A stretch of DNA of 64,000 nt, taken from contig CAUJLY010000002.1 in the NCBI GenBank assembly GCA_963281155.1, positions 3,286,001-3,350,000 on the forward strand, in the 5' to 3' direction. The notes under the pieces are model-generated. The model was not told the origin of the DNA and did no database searches. It was given only the letters and a program-made list of their open reading frames with translations. Below, piece after piece: positions 23,722-36,945 of the stretch (position 1 is its first letter; every line of letters begins with the position of its first letter). Source of the stretch: Rhabditophanes sp. KR3021 (Eukaryota > Nematoda > Chromadorea > Rhabditida > Alloionematidae). The translations under genes and the position numbers were made by a program.

Positions 23722-26700
23722 ATGGAGGCATTTAAGAATCCGCTGCAACTAATTGAAGATTTATTATGTTGCTCAATATGCTGCTGTCGTTACAAGTAAG
23801 GTTTTTTTCAATCTATTCTGATTTTTTTAACTTCGCTTTGTGAAAATTCGAATTAAGTAGACATTTTTAAAATGATACGTTAAATGAACGAACTAAAAAC
23901 TTTTAATTAACAAGACCACATATTCTAAACTTTATTACAAAAATGATTTAATTACAATAAACTCATCCCAAATAGTGTTAATTTTATCTAAATTAACCTT
24001 GGAATATTTAGTTGTCTAAAAGTGAAACTTGCTTTAGTTACACAATTTTTTAACCATTTAATTTTAGATCTCCAAAATTATTAACAAAATGCCAACATTC
24101 TTTTTGTGAAGAATGTATAACAAGGCTGATTGACTATAATTTCAAATCTAACATTCTTTGTCCTGAATGCCGGATGGAAAATGATATTCCAGGTAACAAT
24201 GACTCTAAATTTCAATTAAAGATATTAAGACAACTCGGCAACAATCAAAATAATTTAGCTAGACAATACATATAATGTAATTAGCAACTAGGCTTGCATT
24301 CATGACAGTAAAAGAGTTTCAGATTTTTATGAGCAATCCATGTGATTTTATAAAACATGAGCTTGTGATAGGTTGTTAAAATTAACCTATTATAAAAGGA
24401 CTAAATACTTCTAAATACATATTAAATTGATTATTTAAAAATGGTTTCTGGGCCGAGTTGCCTTGTCTCGTCTTTTTTGGCAATATTTCATATTAATGAT
24501 ATTCCAGCTGGAGGTGCCAAGGATCTTCCAACCAACTTTACATTGATGTCTTTCTTGGAAATTCATATCAAAGCAAGTGAAGAAAATTCAGAAGAAGTGG
24601 AAGCTTACATCAACAGATTTAATATGAGTCGTTGTACGAGTTGCGGTGAAAGAAGTAATGATGTAAACAGTTTTGAATTATGCGTCGGTTGCATGAAGAG
24701 CCACACAGATAAACTTAAGCATGATCTAAAGAAATTAACAGTTCAGATTAAAAGGTTGTCTATAAGGTTAACAGAATCAGTTTCAAATATAACAAAAACG
24801 ATCGAAGGAACTAAATCTAATTGCAAAGTAGAGAAGCAAGGAATACATGATTATGTTGAAAAGCACATTGCTGAAATAAGAAAAAAAGAAGCAAACTTTG
24901 TTTCTGAAATCAACATATTTGAATCTACAGAGTTATCATTACTAAACTGTCTAAAATCTGCTATTGAACTTGAAAAATACAACATTGACGACTCCTGCCA
25001 ATTTATTGACGACGTCATTGAGGGAAAAACTGAAACAGAGTATTCTAATTTACTGCACTTAAAAAAACAATTTGCTGATGGAATCATTTATCTACGCAAT
25101 TTCCAACCTGACATTGATGAATTTTTTGGCAAAAAAATACGTTTTTCAGTTGGAGATGATGCATCGAAACTGGCGGTGGCTATTTCCAATTGGGGAGAAA
25201 TCGGTTTGGCAATTCCTGGGCAATTTGCTTCAAGGTACTTGAAAATTGCCGAACATTATGTTTCAAAGCCATTTCGCTTATCTATCGAAAATGATTGTGT
25301 GAAAAATAGCAAAAGAGCTCAAGAAATAGAAGAAAGAACCATCGAGAATTTACCATATTCTAGGATGAGTATGCGGAAAAGCCCCCCCTTAGATGATTTC
25401 GGGTCTCGTTATGGACGATCAAGACTAACATACGGATCACATAATGCATATGAAAACGGTAGATCTAGTCCCGGACCAACAAGTAGCAATCATATGCTGG
25501 GATCAAACCCTTGGAGTAAATTGTCGGATGTGATTCTTGATCCAACTATCAACAAAGAAACTAAAGCTTCCACCAAAAAAGAAGTTCCAACTAAAACTTC
25601 CGTTAAAAAAGAAGTTGAAACTAAACCTTCAGTTAAAAATGAAGTCGAAACCAAAAAAACAAAAGAAGTATTGTCAAAGAAAAGAGATATCGAAAAGAAA
25701 GATACATGTACGGAATCTAATTTATTGCCTCAAATTGTGGCGGTTTCTCCTTCAGAATTAATTAAAAAAGAAATTACTAGGAGAAAGTCAACTGACACTC
25801 AAAAGCCTTCGGCACCTGTCATCGTAAATACACACACATCTTCTCATAACACGTCAACAGATGCCACAAATAATGATGAGGGTGATACTTCTCCTGGAAG
25901 TAGTCATAGCCCTCCTGTTTTAAAAAAAGAAGACTCGAAAAGTGGGGAAGACAGTGACAACCCAAATGCACGTAAGCCACCAGTCCAACGATTTCGAATT
26001 GTAAGAAGGAGTTCGTCTGTTTGTTCACATGATCAAATAATGGAAAGTATACAGAAAGAAAAGAAGAAAAACGGCACGGAAGAAGTAACATCTACACCTG
26101 TTATATCCACTATAGATTACTCAGGTAAGATTAACGGAATCACTTTATCCCATAACAATGACGTCTCTGTCAAACATATCTCTCGCCAAATTTCTATAGA
26201 CGAAGGCGTATGTATCCCTATCAACGTTATGCATTTTTCAGGAGCTAGTTTGGTTGAAAGAGCATCACCGTTACCTTGTGCAGTTGACTTCAACATCGGC
26301 TCGTCTGATTCCTCATCAGCAACTGATATTGACAGCGATGTTGCAAGAAATTCCAATCATGAAAAACCACCCCACTCATCTTCCAAATCATCTCAAATAT
26401 TGAGTGTTAACAATTTTAAAACAAATGGATCGAGTATCGGGGAGGTACCGTCCTGGATAGCAAGAAGAAAGCATCGTGACCATGGCAGTCGGACACAATC
26501 TAATCCAAACCCTGATGACATTAAGGCAGCCTTGGCGTTAGCTAAAACATTCGAAAGCCCTTCCAATTCCAAATCAAATCTTACGCGCGAGGGTAGTCCT
26601 GGGAGTAGTCGTGTTCAGCAATTATTGAAAGAAAGAGCGGATCGGCTGGCTTCTGTCGAGTATAAATGTGGTACGTATAATAGATAACATCGGCAACAAT

Positions 26701-28205
26701 AAATTGTTTTTTAGATGTTGGCGAGTCAAGTAATGAAAGAAGATCAAGGGGAACGAGAGATAGAACTCCCTCATTGGAGAGATCCAAAAATAAATCAGGC
26801 AAAATAGGGAGAATTAATTCGTTTAGCTGCAATATTATCGACTATGAAAGCAAGGGAATTCCTCTCTTTTGTATTAAAAAGAATGAAAAAGTACAGTGTG
26901 CAAAAGGAGTAAGTGGAACCCCTGGCCGTGAGTTTGTTGTTGTAGATGCATCTGGAATTATTTCAATGTATACTAAAGAAGGACGGTTTATTAACAGTTT
27001 TGGGAGCTGTGGAAAAAATCCCGAACAATTCGATCAAGCTATGGGAGTAGCTTTTAATAGATCAAAATATGAGATTATAATCTCCGACGCTGGGTCTAAT
27101 AATATCAAGATTTTCGATATTACTGGCAAATTAATTCGTGTATTTGGGAGATATGGGTCAGGTAATGGAGAATTCAACCAACCTTGGGGAGTACATGTTG
27201 ATGAAATGGGATTTATTTTTGTTTGCGACAAGGGTAATCATAGGGTTCAAATATTTGATCATGTCGGTAATTTTATACGAATAATTGGAACTGGTAAAGG
27301 GAGTGGACCTACCCAATTTAACCATCCATTGTATGTTGCTGTTCACAAGAGATCGCAAAATATCTACGTTTCGGATTCATCAAATCATCGTATTTCGATC
27401 TTTGAAAATACGGGGATTCCGTTATTTTCATTTGGAACCGAGGGATATTCATTGGGATCTTTGCAAATTCCTAAAGGACTAGCTGTTGATGATCAAGTAA
27501 GTATCCATATTTTAAGTATTTTTGTGTAAACTAATTTTAGGGATTTGTTGTTGTTGCTGATTCAGGTACCTAAATAAAAATGAGAAAAAAATAAAGTGGT
27601 ATCTGTTCCGAAGGTCGGAGAAAGACTTGTAAGAAGGGCACTACTACTTGAAGAATCTTCAGGTTTACCTAAACAAGTAATATATGATATAAGTTCCTTT
27701 AACTTATCAATATCCTTCAGCTCACCATGATTTCCACCCCCAAGAGTGACATTATTATTCACATCTAGTTACAGAAAATAGTTATAATAATAGTTGTTTC
27801 TTAACATACTTTCACTGGCACCATCTTTGCGTGTCTTTTTTGGCATTGGCTCCAAACTAGATGTGCTAGTAACATTCGCAATACCGTAACATTCATAGCA
27901 CCTGCTTTCTTTCTCCTTATATCTCCCATATTAGTTTAATAGAAACCCGAATAAGATTACGATGTTGTTGTAACTAAAATAATAAGTAATTACATAAAAC
28001 ACTCGCCACATTAATATTAGTTGATATTTTAATTTCTTTTTCAGGAAATAGAAGAGTCCAAATATTTGCTAATGATGGGTCCTTTTTTGCCGCATTTGGG
28101 ACGTTTGGGAACAATCCAGGCCAATTTAAGTCAATCGAAGATTTGACTATTCTCAATGGAAATATTATCGTTACTGATTCAACAAACGGCGTTCAAATTT
28201 TTTAA
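23722..28205 (+). CDS. TRIM-NHL protein (RING, degenerate B-box, coiled coil, NHL propeller)
   Basis: Predicted E3 ubiquitin ligase and possible RNA regulator of the TRIM2/3/32/71 and NHL-1 class. Exons: 23722-23795, 24068-24192, 24508-26670, 26715-27496, 27541-27565, 28045-28205, giving 1109 residues with consistent phases. Order: C3HC4 RING at about 16-62 (CCSIC, KCQHSFCEEC, LCPECR), the DLPTNFTLM segment, a Cys/His cluster (RCTSCGERS, LCVGC) that looks like a reduced B-box, a coiled coil, and about 450 disordered residues with repeated TK-SVKKEVE-like units. NHL repeats close the protein (GNGEFNQPWGV, DKGNHRVQIFD, DSSNHRISIFE, DSGNRRVQIF, DSTNGVQIF). Exon 5 has only 25 nt. The last intron (479 bp) may contain an antisense gene. 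Family is firm; the specific orthologue is not. Confidence 0.92.
27562..27922 (-). CDS. Possible nested antisense gene, partial, in the last TRIM-NHL intron
   Basis: Two open segments, 27810-27922 and 27562-27764, are joined by a 45-bp intron with good signals (gtatgt...ctag) that keeps one frame. The product has about 105 residues and includes RCYECYG, KKTRKDG and a Ser/Thr-rich tail. No start was found: the frame is closed by a stop just upstream, so a 5' exon would have to be spliced at gggag/A. No family recognised. It lies wholly inside the intron spanning 27566-28044. Could be an antisense gene, a pseudogene fragment or chance. Confidence 0.35.
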
Positions 28206-28237
28206 AAACTTTTAAATTTATTAATGTTCTTGACACA

Positions 28238-28395
28238 CGATGTTTTAATATTTTTAATTTTCGATTACTTAATATTTTTAACTTTCAATCTATCAATATT
28301 TTTAACTTTAATTTATTAATATTTCTAACTGTCATTTATTGATACTTGAGACCATCATTTATTAATATTTGAAACTATCATTTATTAATATGTAC
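28238..28395. repeat. 23-24 bp tandem repeat, about 6.7 copies
   Basis: Starts 33 bp after the TRIM-NHL stop. Units begin near 28238, 28262, 28286, 28310, 28333, 28356 and 28379. The later ones share catttattaatattt followed by a short variable part. The downstream copies are the most alike. Confidence 0.85.
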
Positions 28396-29011
28396 TTGTA
28401 ATTATAATTTATTTTTCCTTAGTCTAGACACATAAACTTGTCTCGAATTAAGTTTGTTTCTATTTGTCTAGTAAGATTCAAAAAGTATAGTTGATTATTA
28501 CATCATATGACTACAAGTAATAAGAATGACAAGCATTTACAGGAATACCATTTCCACGACAAATTCGTAACACAATATTACTAATTGTAAAGAGGACGTT
28601 ATCAGGAACAAAATTTTACACATCACTTTGGCTCCAACCTATGTTGTTATCAGCAATATTTAACTTTACTGACTAGTTGTTACCATTATGATCAGAAGTT
28701 GCAACTTTCAAGATTAGCTGTACCGCGAAATGTTTCCATATTATATTGAATTTTAGTATGGCGTGGTACTAAATTTTACCACATAAGGATGCTGCACCTG
28801 TTGAATCATTCTTATAAATTATAAACGTGGAAAAGCCACATCAACATTATTAACCGTTGATTAAAATAAGAGTATAGTCTTTTCAAGAAGTTTTGAGTGA
28901 TCTTGAAATTATATTCATCACTAATAGTAAATTTTGTACAAAATAGTGATGATAATGATGTATCCAACAACAGATTATGAATAAAATTGCATATTTGACA
29001 ACAAATAATTA

Positions 29012-29070
29012 AATATCAAATTTATACAATTCTTATTTTTAATATCAAATTTACACAAGTCTTATTTTTT
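29012..29070. repeat. 29-30 bp direct repeat, two copies
   Basis: Copies at 29012-29040 and 29041-29070 both begin aatatcaaattta and end in a T-run. Confidence 0.8.
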
Positions 29071-30010
29071 AATATCACTTAAATCTGATGTAACTAAATA
29101 CATTTTGTAAATTGAACAATTCATAAAAAATAACCATTGTTCACAAAATGCTTGAGACAATCTTACCCATCTTATTGAACTGACAATTTCTTATATGAAG
29201 TTGAAAACGACTTTTTTAATACATATTAAAATTGACATTGGATACAAATGTGTTCTCCTTTGTAAAATTCGAACATGCTTAAAGTATTTATTCAATATAT
29301 TAAATTTCAAGTCCAAGTGGAAGTTTTATTAATAATTGACTTTCATAAAAGATGATGATAGATATTTTTTCTCAATAATTTGATAAGAATAGACATGCGT
29401 TTAAATATCGCTAAGTTAATAGTCAAAAGCTTTTCCAAAACTATATTGATATAAACTTTTAAATGCAAAAAATTTGATCTGCCTTGTGTGAAGATAATAA
29501 ATATTTGTGGTGGCTTGATTATTTTAAAATTGACAAAGTTGGCTATTATGTTGAATAATTGTAAGTTATCCTAATTTATATTAATGTAAACTATTTGTGT
29601 CAAAACTGATGAAGTAGAAGGGAATCTGATAAACTAACTATATGGCCACATGTTACTTTGATCAGTATTTATTTGACTAAAACGTATTCAAGGCGTCAAT
29701 GTGTTGATAGGTTTATATTTTTGTTCTCAAAAGTTCCATAATCAAAGTAAAGTAGTGATAAGCATCATGTTTAGCTTTTGCTTTTGCATTATATAATCTA
29801 GTATCCGGTCAAATAAACTATTTAATTAATGGCCATTTTTTAAAAAATAGCAAAATTCTTGTTTATGACGTTTCAAATTAACATTTTAGTATGACAATGA
29901 TTTTGATCACATCCTTCCTTATCATGTAATTGAAAAACTTAAAATTTAGGTTAAAAATAATATAATCTTTTGTGTGTAAAAATTTAACCTTTTAAATATG
30001 CTTTTGTCAA

Positions 30011-30076
30011 AAAAATCATACAAAATACTGTCAAAAGTATCATATGAAAAATCATACAACATACTGTTAAAGTTAT
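30011..30076. repeat. 36-bp direct repeat, two copies, second truncated
   Basis: Copies at 30011-30046 and 30047-30076 share aaaaatcatacaa and atactgt. Confidence 0.7.
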
Positions 30077-33000
30077 TGCTAAAATTATTGGTTTAATTGC
30101 TTATATTTGATCTAATTTTCTTGTTATAATTCGTGAGAATGAACATAATTTGTACATACATTCCAATAGGCGATACAAATGATGAAAATTATATTAATAA
30201 AAAAAATAATTATATAAATCCAATTTAATACAGTTTCTCACCTTTCATTTTTCTCATTATTAAAACAAAGCGATACAATCCTCAATATCCTTCGTTTAAT
30301 AGTATTTTTAATTTCTTTGAAGCACCCTCAAATAAGATGTCCAGCATCTTGATTCAAATGTGTACATAGACGATGATGAATTGTTTAGATGAGCTTTTTC
30401 AGTATCAACAAATCTTATGTATCTTAATATGTATAATGGCAATGTGTGTGTAATAATTGCATAAATTATTTGTAGTATATCAGACTTTGTCTCTTCCAAT
30501 CTCTTTTTATTGAGAATACTTTTCATGACCATAAGCATTCATGCGCGATGGTTAATCTTGAGACAGTCTTATTATAGTGATGGCAGCCTTCAAACACTCC
30601 CAGCCTTTCCTCAATCATAATAAACCACTTATTTACATCAAATCAACAACCTCCCATTTTTATTTACATTAACACGGCACCAGCTACCAAATAGGTCGTT
30701 TAGATTATGTTTAACATGTTATACTTTAAACACAAATCGGCCATTATCCCTCTTTTTCACATAATATTGCCTCTTTAATTAGATATTTAAAGATGTTGCA
30801 AAAAAGGTTCTAAACCTTGAAAAAATAAATAAAAGGAGGAGTAAGGAATGTACAAGAAATAATTGCCTAAATATTTAATTGTACAATACAATGGTGGTAC
30901 AACATAATTAGATGTAATAATTGTGTGACAACCTGCCTCAAAAAGCATCCTAATATCATTAACAAATTAATTATTCGTTAATATAAAATAATCTAATATT
31001 TTAACCATCACTTCTTCAACTTGTCGCCACATTCCCCCTTCTTACTCAAATAAAATACAACTTTACTGTTTAGAGGAAATTAGGAAAAGTCGAATTGTGT
31101 TAATTTTATAATATTTGATTTATTCAACACATTATGCTCAACTATCATTACCACGTTTGATTGTTAAACAGTATGTACACAGATTTATAATATTGCTTTT
31201 GTTATATTAATGCAAGGATGATTGGATGAATAGTTACGGTGGTTTGTGCCTACTTTTATTTATACACATTATTTCCAAATCTATCTTTATTACCAGCCCA
31301 CTCTCTTTATTCGAACGTTTCTAAATTTATATTTACAAAACTAGCAGACTCTTAAAGTTATTACTTTGTCCTATTTTCAATAATTAAATGTCACTTAAAC
31401 ATAAATCCTAAAGCAATTGGATTTATCTATTGTAATTATATTTTTATTTACTTTTTTGAAAATATTAATGAAAGTCTTGATCCGCTTTTAAATAAATTAA
31501 AGGCATCACCTCGTCATTTCAATGATCCCACATCCAAACTTTGAATTCTTCGCACACAAATAAACTCATTCTCTAAGCTTAATCATCTCAGGAAGTTGTT
31601 CCTGATTCCTATATGTTATCTTTATTGTTTTGAAAAAAATAGAACATCAAGAATCACCGATATTCTGATTACTTCATTTATTTTGCAATGATGTATTTTT
31701 GATAAAATTGATGGTACCGGTACAACGCTTTCAATATATTCCATTAACAATAGAATCGGTATTGGTACGGACAATTCTAGCATAGCTTCATTGAAATGGG
31801 TGGATAGTTGGTTTAAGAAACTTGATAACCTTTTCCAATATAATATCATATAAACTAATACAAAAATATGCGCTGATACCAAATATGCTGGTCAAAATCA
31901 GGTATCATTATAGTTGAATGTTTAAGCGTGTCAGCAACTTATGTATTGAAAAAGTCATTCATTTTAAGCTAGCGTCATAAAAAATATTAATTTAATGGTC
32001 ATACCAAGTATATTCATTAGATACTTTGTTTTTTGATTGACATCAACTTTCTCTCATCTCCATGGTAGTTGTTCTTTAATTAAAAGTGTTTAATTAACAC
32101 ATATGGCAATTATAAGAATTTCCATTTAAATGCTATTTTTAATCCTAATGAACTTTTATCATCTAAATGTTAACGTTACCATACCACCCTTTACGGTCCC
32201 AACGGAATTGTATCAAAGTTTTTTATTTGGTATATTTATCTTTATCAAATACATTGCCACCTCATCTTGGACTTAATTCCATAATAGAATGCGCCCAATT
32301 ACCAACTATTAACCATCTATAATCTATTGCTACTTCAAAAAATGACTGCTTGAAATAGCTATCTAAATCATTATCAAGTCATTCTGGTAAAGCATTCCTC
32401 ACACAAATTTGTTAGAAATTTTTATCATTTGGCATATTAAAAATACGTGCAATCTTCTTAATTTGTGTGCATATTGTTGGTGAAAAAGTCTGTCAAAAAC
32501 TTTTATCTAGCTTATTAAAATAGTTTGTTGAACATTTTAAAAGTTTGCTTAAACCTATTATCAAATTCATTAAGTTTGAAGAAACATTCTTTTATGATTA
32601 AAGTTTTACCTATCCATGAAAATATAAACATCATTATTATGATACCATTGATTTACATAAAAAAATAACTTTTTGTCTAACCATATCAAAATAAATCAAA
32701 ATATTGTCCATCTTACCTACATTTTTAACGCTATATAATGTGTATCGGCATTAAAAATTATAATTAGGCTCATTATCAAGAATACTACTAATACAAAATA
32801 ATAATGATATTTAGGTTTAAGGCTGCAAAGACTATTTTTGACTGTAACCTGTTTGATTCATTATTTCAACAAAGTGGCAGGTAAAAATTAATATATTTAA
32901 TACTTATATTTGATATAATTAATAAGATAATTTGACCTTGTACATATTTAAATATTCGATTGTGTGTTGGCCTCTGGCTTTGATTTTTGGCGTAATAACT

Positions 33001-33989
33001 TTGTTGTTTTTGTTTACACTTCATTTTTTAATTAAAACTTAGTGATGACATTCAAACACTCTCCAAATTGGCTATGCTTTTATCTTTTTACACCCATTCT
33101 CCATTTCTATCTCAAATTCTTAAATAACATACCGAGTAACTTTAAACTTTGAATGAACGCGGATACAGTAAGTTAAGAAAATCGTAATCATAGCCCTCAA
33201 ATAAGATGACACCCTTATCGCATTTTTGTCATAACACTAGTCGAGGTCACTAATTATGCCAATTTCAAAAACCATTCAATTCACCTCTTTAAAATGAGTT
33301 CAAACAAATGTTAATGCTTTACTAAAAAACTTTTAATGTGACAATATTTGATAATAATATTTTTTTGACATATCCTTTATCCTAATTCCAAACCAATTTA
33401 TTCTTGTTTCAATTGAGGACAATATACTGTGCAATATCTTTTCATTGAATCGTGTAATTTTTGATAAAAAATATTATACTGTCAAATCCAACTCATTCGC
33501 ATATATTAATAAATTTTTTAATAAATATATTAACAAATTTCAACATCTAGTTCATCCATACTAAACACTTACTTACATACTTATTTTATTAAATTGTATG
33601 ATTGTCAACTTTTATCATTAAACTTATTTGTGAAAGTTTTGATCTCTTGATCTTAATCATGGATAGGTGACTACACAAATTGTCAATTTATGCTACTAAT
33701 GCTAGCCATATCAGACACAAAGATCACTTAATTTTAGGACTCACTTATATTATAATTTCAAGCCTAACCAATAAAACCCTATTCCTTTTATTGCTAAATA
33801 TTGGGCTCGATGTATGTGTTTTGTGTAATATTTTGATTCTATTAGGCCACACCAAAATGCACTACTATTATAACTTGGAATATACCCAATCATTGTTAAT
33901 AAACATTAGGCATTTTTGTTACCAAGTCAATGTTGTGATTACCAAAGTAATATATTCTTTTTGATCAAATGTATTTTTAATTTGAGTCT

Positions 33990-34100
33990 GTTAAGGGTAC
34001 CTTAACGGCTATAAGACGCCCATCTTAGAGTCTGTGCATGCTTCTCAAGCATTAATACAACAAAGTTTTATAGTCATATTTGTTGGTTACCGTCAACCAA
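33990..34100. other. Two short inverted repeats in the desert
   Basis: 33990-34006 reads gttaagg gta ccttaac, a 7-bp stem with a 3-nt loop. About 80 bp on, ttggtt and aaccaa (34083-34100) form a 6-bp stem with a 6-nt loop. The stretch between is less AT-rich than its surroundings. A structured RNA is possible but unproven. Confidence 0.3.
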
Positions 34101-36889
34101 TAGAACAGTAAGCATCATTTGTTGTAATAGTTAGGAGCGAGGTCTCTTTCTGAAATACTTAACATTTCCGGAAGAATGAATATAATCGAAAATTGGTTGA
34201 TATCACTTCAATGATCAGTATTGTCTTACTACATTATATTTAAATAGAGTGATTAAAAGTGATGAAAGTTCTTTATAATAATTTTGTACAATAAGAAGTA
34301 CGTTTTTTAATTAGTTATATCCACGCTTAAACTGATTTTGATGACTAGGTTATGTGGTTATCATGCTAGTTTATATCCAAATTGTAAATTTCTTAAAAAG
34401 TTTGAAGTTGTGAATCATTTATTGGGAGATAATTTCAGGATCACAAAATCTACACATTTTAAATGTTTAAGTACAACTATAAGCTACAATGGGAGATAAA
34501 GAATAAATGTGTAATATGATTTCATTTTTTATTAGCTTTTTCGTACATTTTGATTATCAGCTAGTCTAAATATTGTGGTCATCACAAAATTCAGTAACTG
34601 TTAACAAGTTTGTAGAAGGATGGATTGTGTGGATATAAATTAATTGTGACTCTTTAAGATACAGGTACATAAAGTGAATTATGTGATTTTTATACATTTA
34701 AAATGTATTTTTATTTACATGGAAGATTTTTAAAAGAGAATGTAATTCGCTTACATGTATGCATATAAATAAGTGTGCGCAATACTATTTAAAGCCTGTT
34801 TTGACCAACCTATCCAAAAATAGAATCGGATGCAATCATACCCCTTCAAAACCTACTTCTCACATATTGCAACTATTAACCCTGCATCCATCTTAAAACA
34901 TAATAAATCCACATTTTTGTTGGTTAAAAAGAAGATGACATATAACATTTGAATCTAGATATTTTTTAATTGTACAATAGTTTCAAATTGTTTACAAAAA
35001 GAATTTTTTTATTGTTAATGTAGCTATTTTTGCCTCAGGCTTTAATATTAGCTTTTTCAGTGAACAGTTTTTAACTTGTTACAAAGATCAGTTGATAATT
35101 TGGTTGATATCGATAAGAGGCAAAGAATAATGAATTTTGGATGTTGTAAAAATGGAATTAAAATGTTGGATGATTAAAGCAATTTTTTGTCACTATTCCT
35201 CCTGTATGAAACACCATTTAGTTTCCCCCACACCACGGATGCTAACTATTATGTTGTCCTAAATTTGATATGAAACACCACTTTTGAATGGACAAGGTCT
35301 GAAAGATAGTAAAAAACAATTTGTCATCAACAATTTCCTTTTTGATTAGCATTCGTCATCCAGACAACTTGTAGCTTCACATATACTCCGACTTAGATTT
35401 TGACTTAGATTTTATACTATTTTATGAAGTTTATCCCTTTTTTGTTATTTCCATTCATTATTTTCCATCCATTTATTTTCAATTACTCTCATCAGCGAAT
35501 TTCCTCCTAATACATACATTAAATAGACAAACAATGCAAAAAATAAATAACTTATTATTATTTTCTCCTCCATGCTCTTTAGCGTTTATTTATTTATTTA
35601 TGATTCTTGAAACATATTAGCTAACCTCAATAAATCAACTGATCTTTACTTATTTACTTCCATAATATACTATTTTTTAAAACAAACTCTAATCAAAAAA
35701 CATATTTCCTCTAGTTTATTTGGTCTATCTAAATCAAAAGGGAAAATAGCTATTGCGCAGGGAGTGATTTGTTTATTGGCTCCAGCTAAAAGAACTAATC
35801 ATTTGTTTTTATTTGCCTTCTTTATCAAACAAAAAATACTCTTTATTTTTGGTATATGTATAATTTTGTGTGTTGTCCAATAATAAAGCTGTAATTTTGA
35901 GCAGTTAATCTGATAACTCATTTTCATTCTTGATTGTGAGACTCGTAATCCAGATTTTTGTCATTAGCTTTGTTATCAATTTAACTTTTTATGTAAAGAC
36001 AATTGTTGGTAGTAAAGAAAAATAAATATAGACAGAGGAAGATCAAGTGCGAAAGTTCTTGGGCCAATCAACCAGCTAATTGTTCTATTTTTTAAAATAT
36101 TTATACACAAAAAACAAATCTCATTTTTTGCACATTTATATCTGCATATGAGATGTCAAAATTAAAAAAGTGTGTACATTGTTTGCAGAAATTATTTGTT
36201 GTAATGTCCAAACCTTTTTATCACAATCAACAAACGTCTGATTTTGTAGTAAATGTTAGTTGTTATTTTTTATAACTTAAATTGTATTTTATGACTTGCA
36301 TAGCATTTTTATAAATTATATACACATTATTTTCCTTAACCTTTATTGTCTCATTGTTTTGTGTGCATTTTTTAAATACCCAAATAATACAATTTTAAGT
36401 AAAAAATTTAAACAAACCACAATTTTTTCAATTTCATTCTTTTTATAATGTGTTTATGTAATTGTCATTTGTATCATTTATGTAAATTACACACATATCC
36501 CAAATTAAATTGGTATTTGACAAAATACTCAAATTTTTAATATCATCTATTTTCTTTAATATTCCTCCATTTTCTTCATATTCCTTTGTTTTCTTTAATA
36601 AACCAAAATATTCTTTAATACATTATATCAATTCTTGTTTTCTTAAAAAAATTGCCAAATAATCAAATAATTTGAACCAGAAAGCAGAAACCTATCTGTT
36701 TTGTCTTTTATATTTTTTGAGGATTGATATCTATCTACAAAAATGGCTGTAGTATGTATATGAATTATGGTGTTCCATTAGAATCAAATTTGCTATTTAC
36801 CTTGTTAGACCACATAAGAAATTGGATGAATTTATAATGATAGACATTCAAAAAAATAAAGCCAAAAAGACCCCCCTTTGTTTTGTTAT

Positions 36890-36945
36890 TTTAGGTTTCG
36901 GCTCCCGTTTCCGGGAGGCTTTAGGCTTGAGACTGAGCAGTTTTT
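36890..36945. other. GC-rich hairpin island in the desert
   Basis: 36902-36917 is a perfect 6-bp stem with a 4-nt loop (ctcccg tttc cgggag), embedded in about 50 bp of clearly higher GC than its surroundings. The size recalls a histone mRNA stem-loop but the sequence is different and no histone gene is near. Confidence 0.35.

Noticed and set aside
30308..30538. 76-codon minus-strand frame in the desert
   Set aside because: No domain, no convincing splice partners, and composition typical of random AT-rich DNA.
33680..33964. 94-codon plus-strand frame in the desert with hydrophobic stretches
   Set aside because: Ile/Leu/Asn-rich translation is expected from AT-rich non-coding DNA; no homologue or splice signal supports it.
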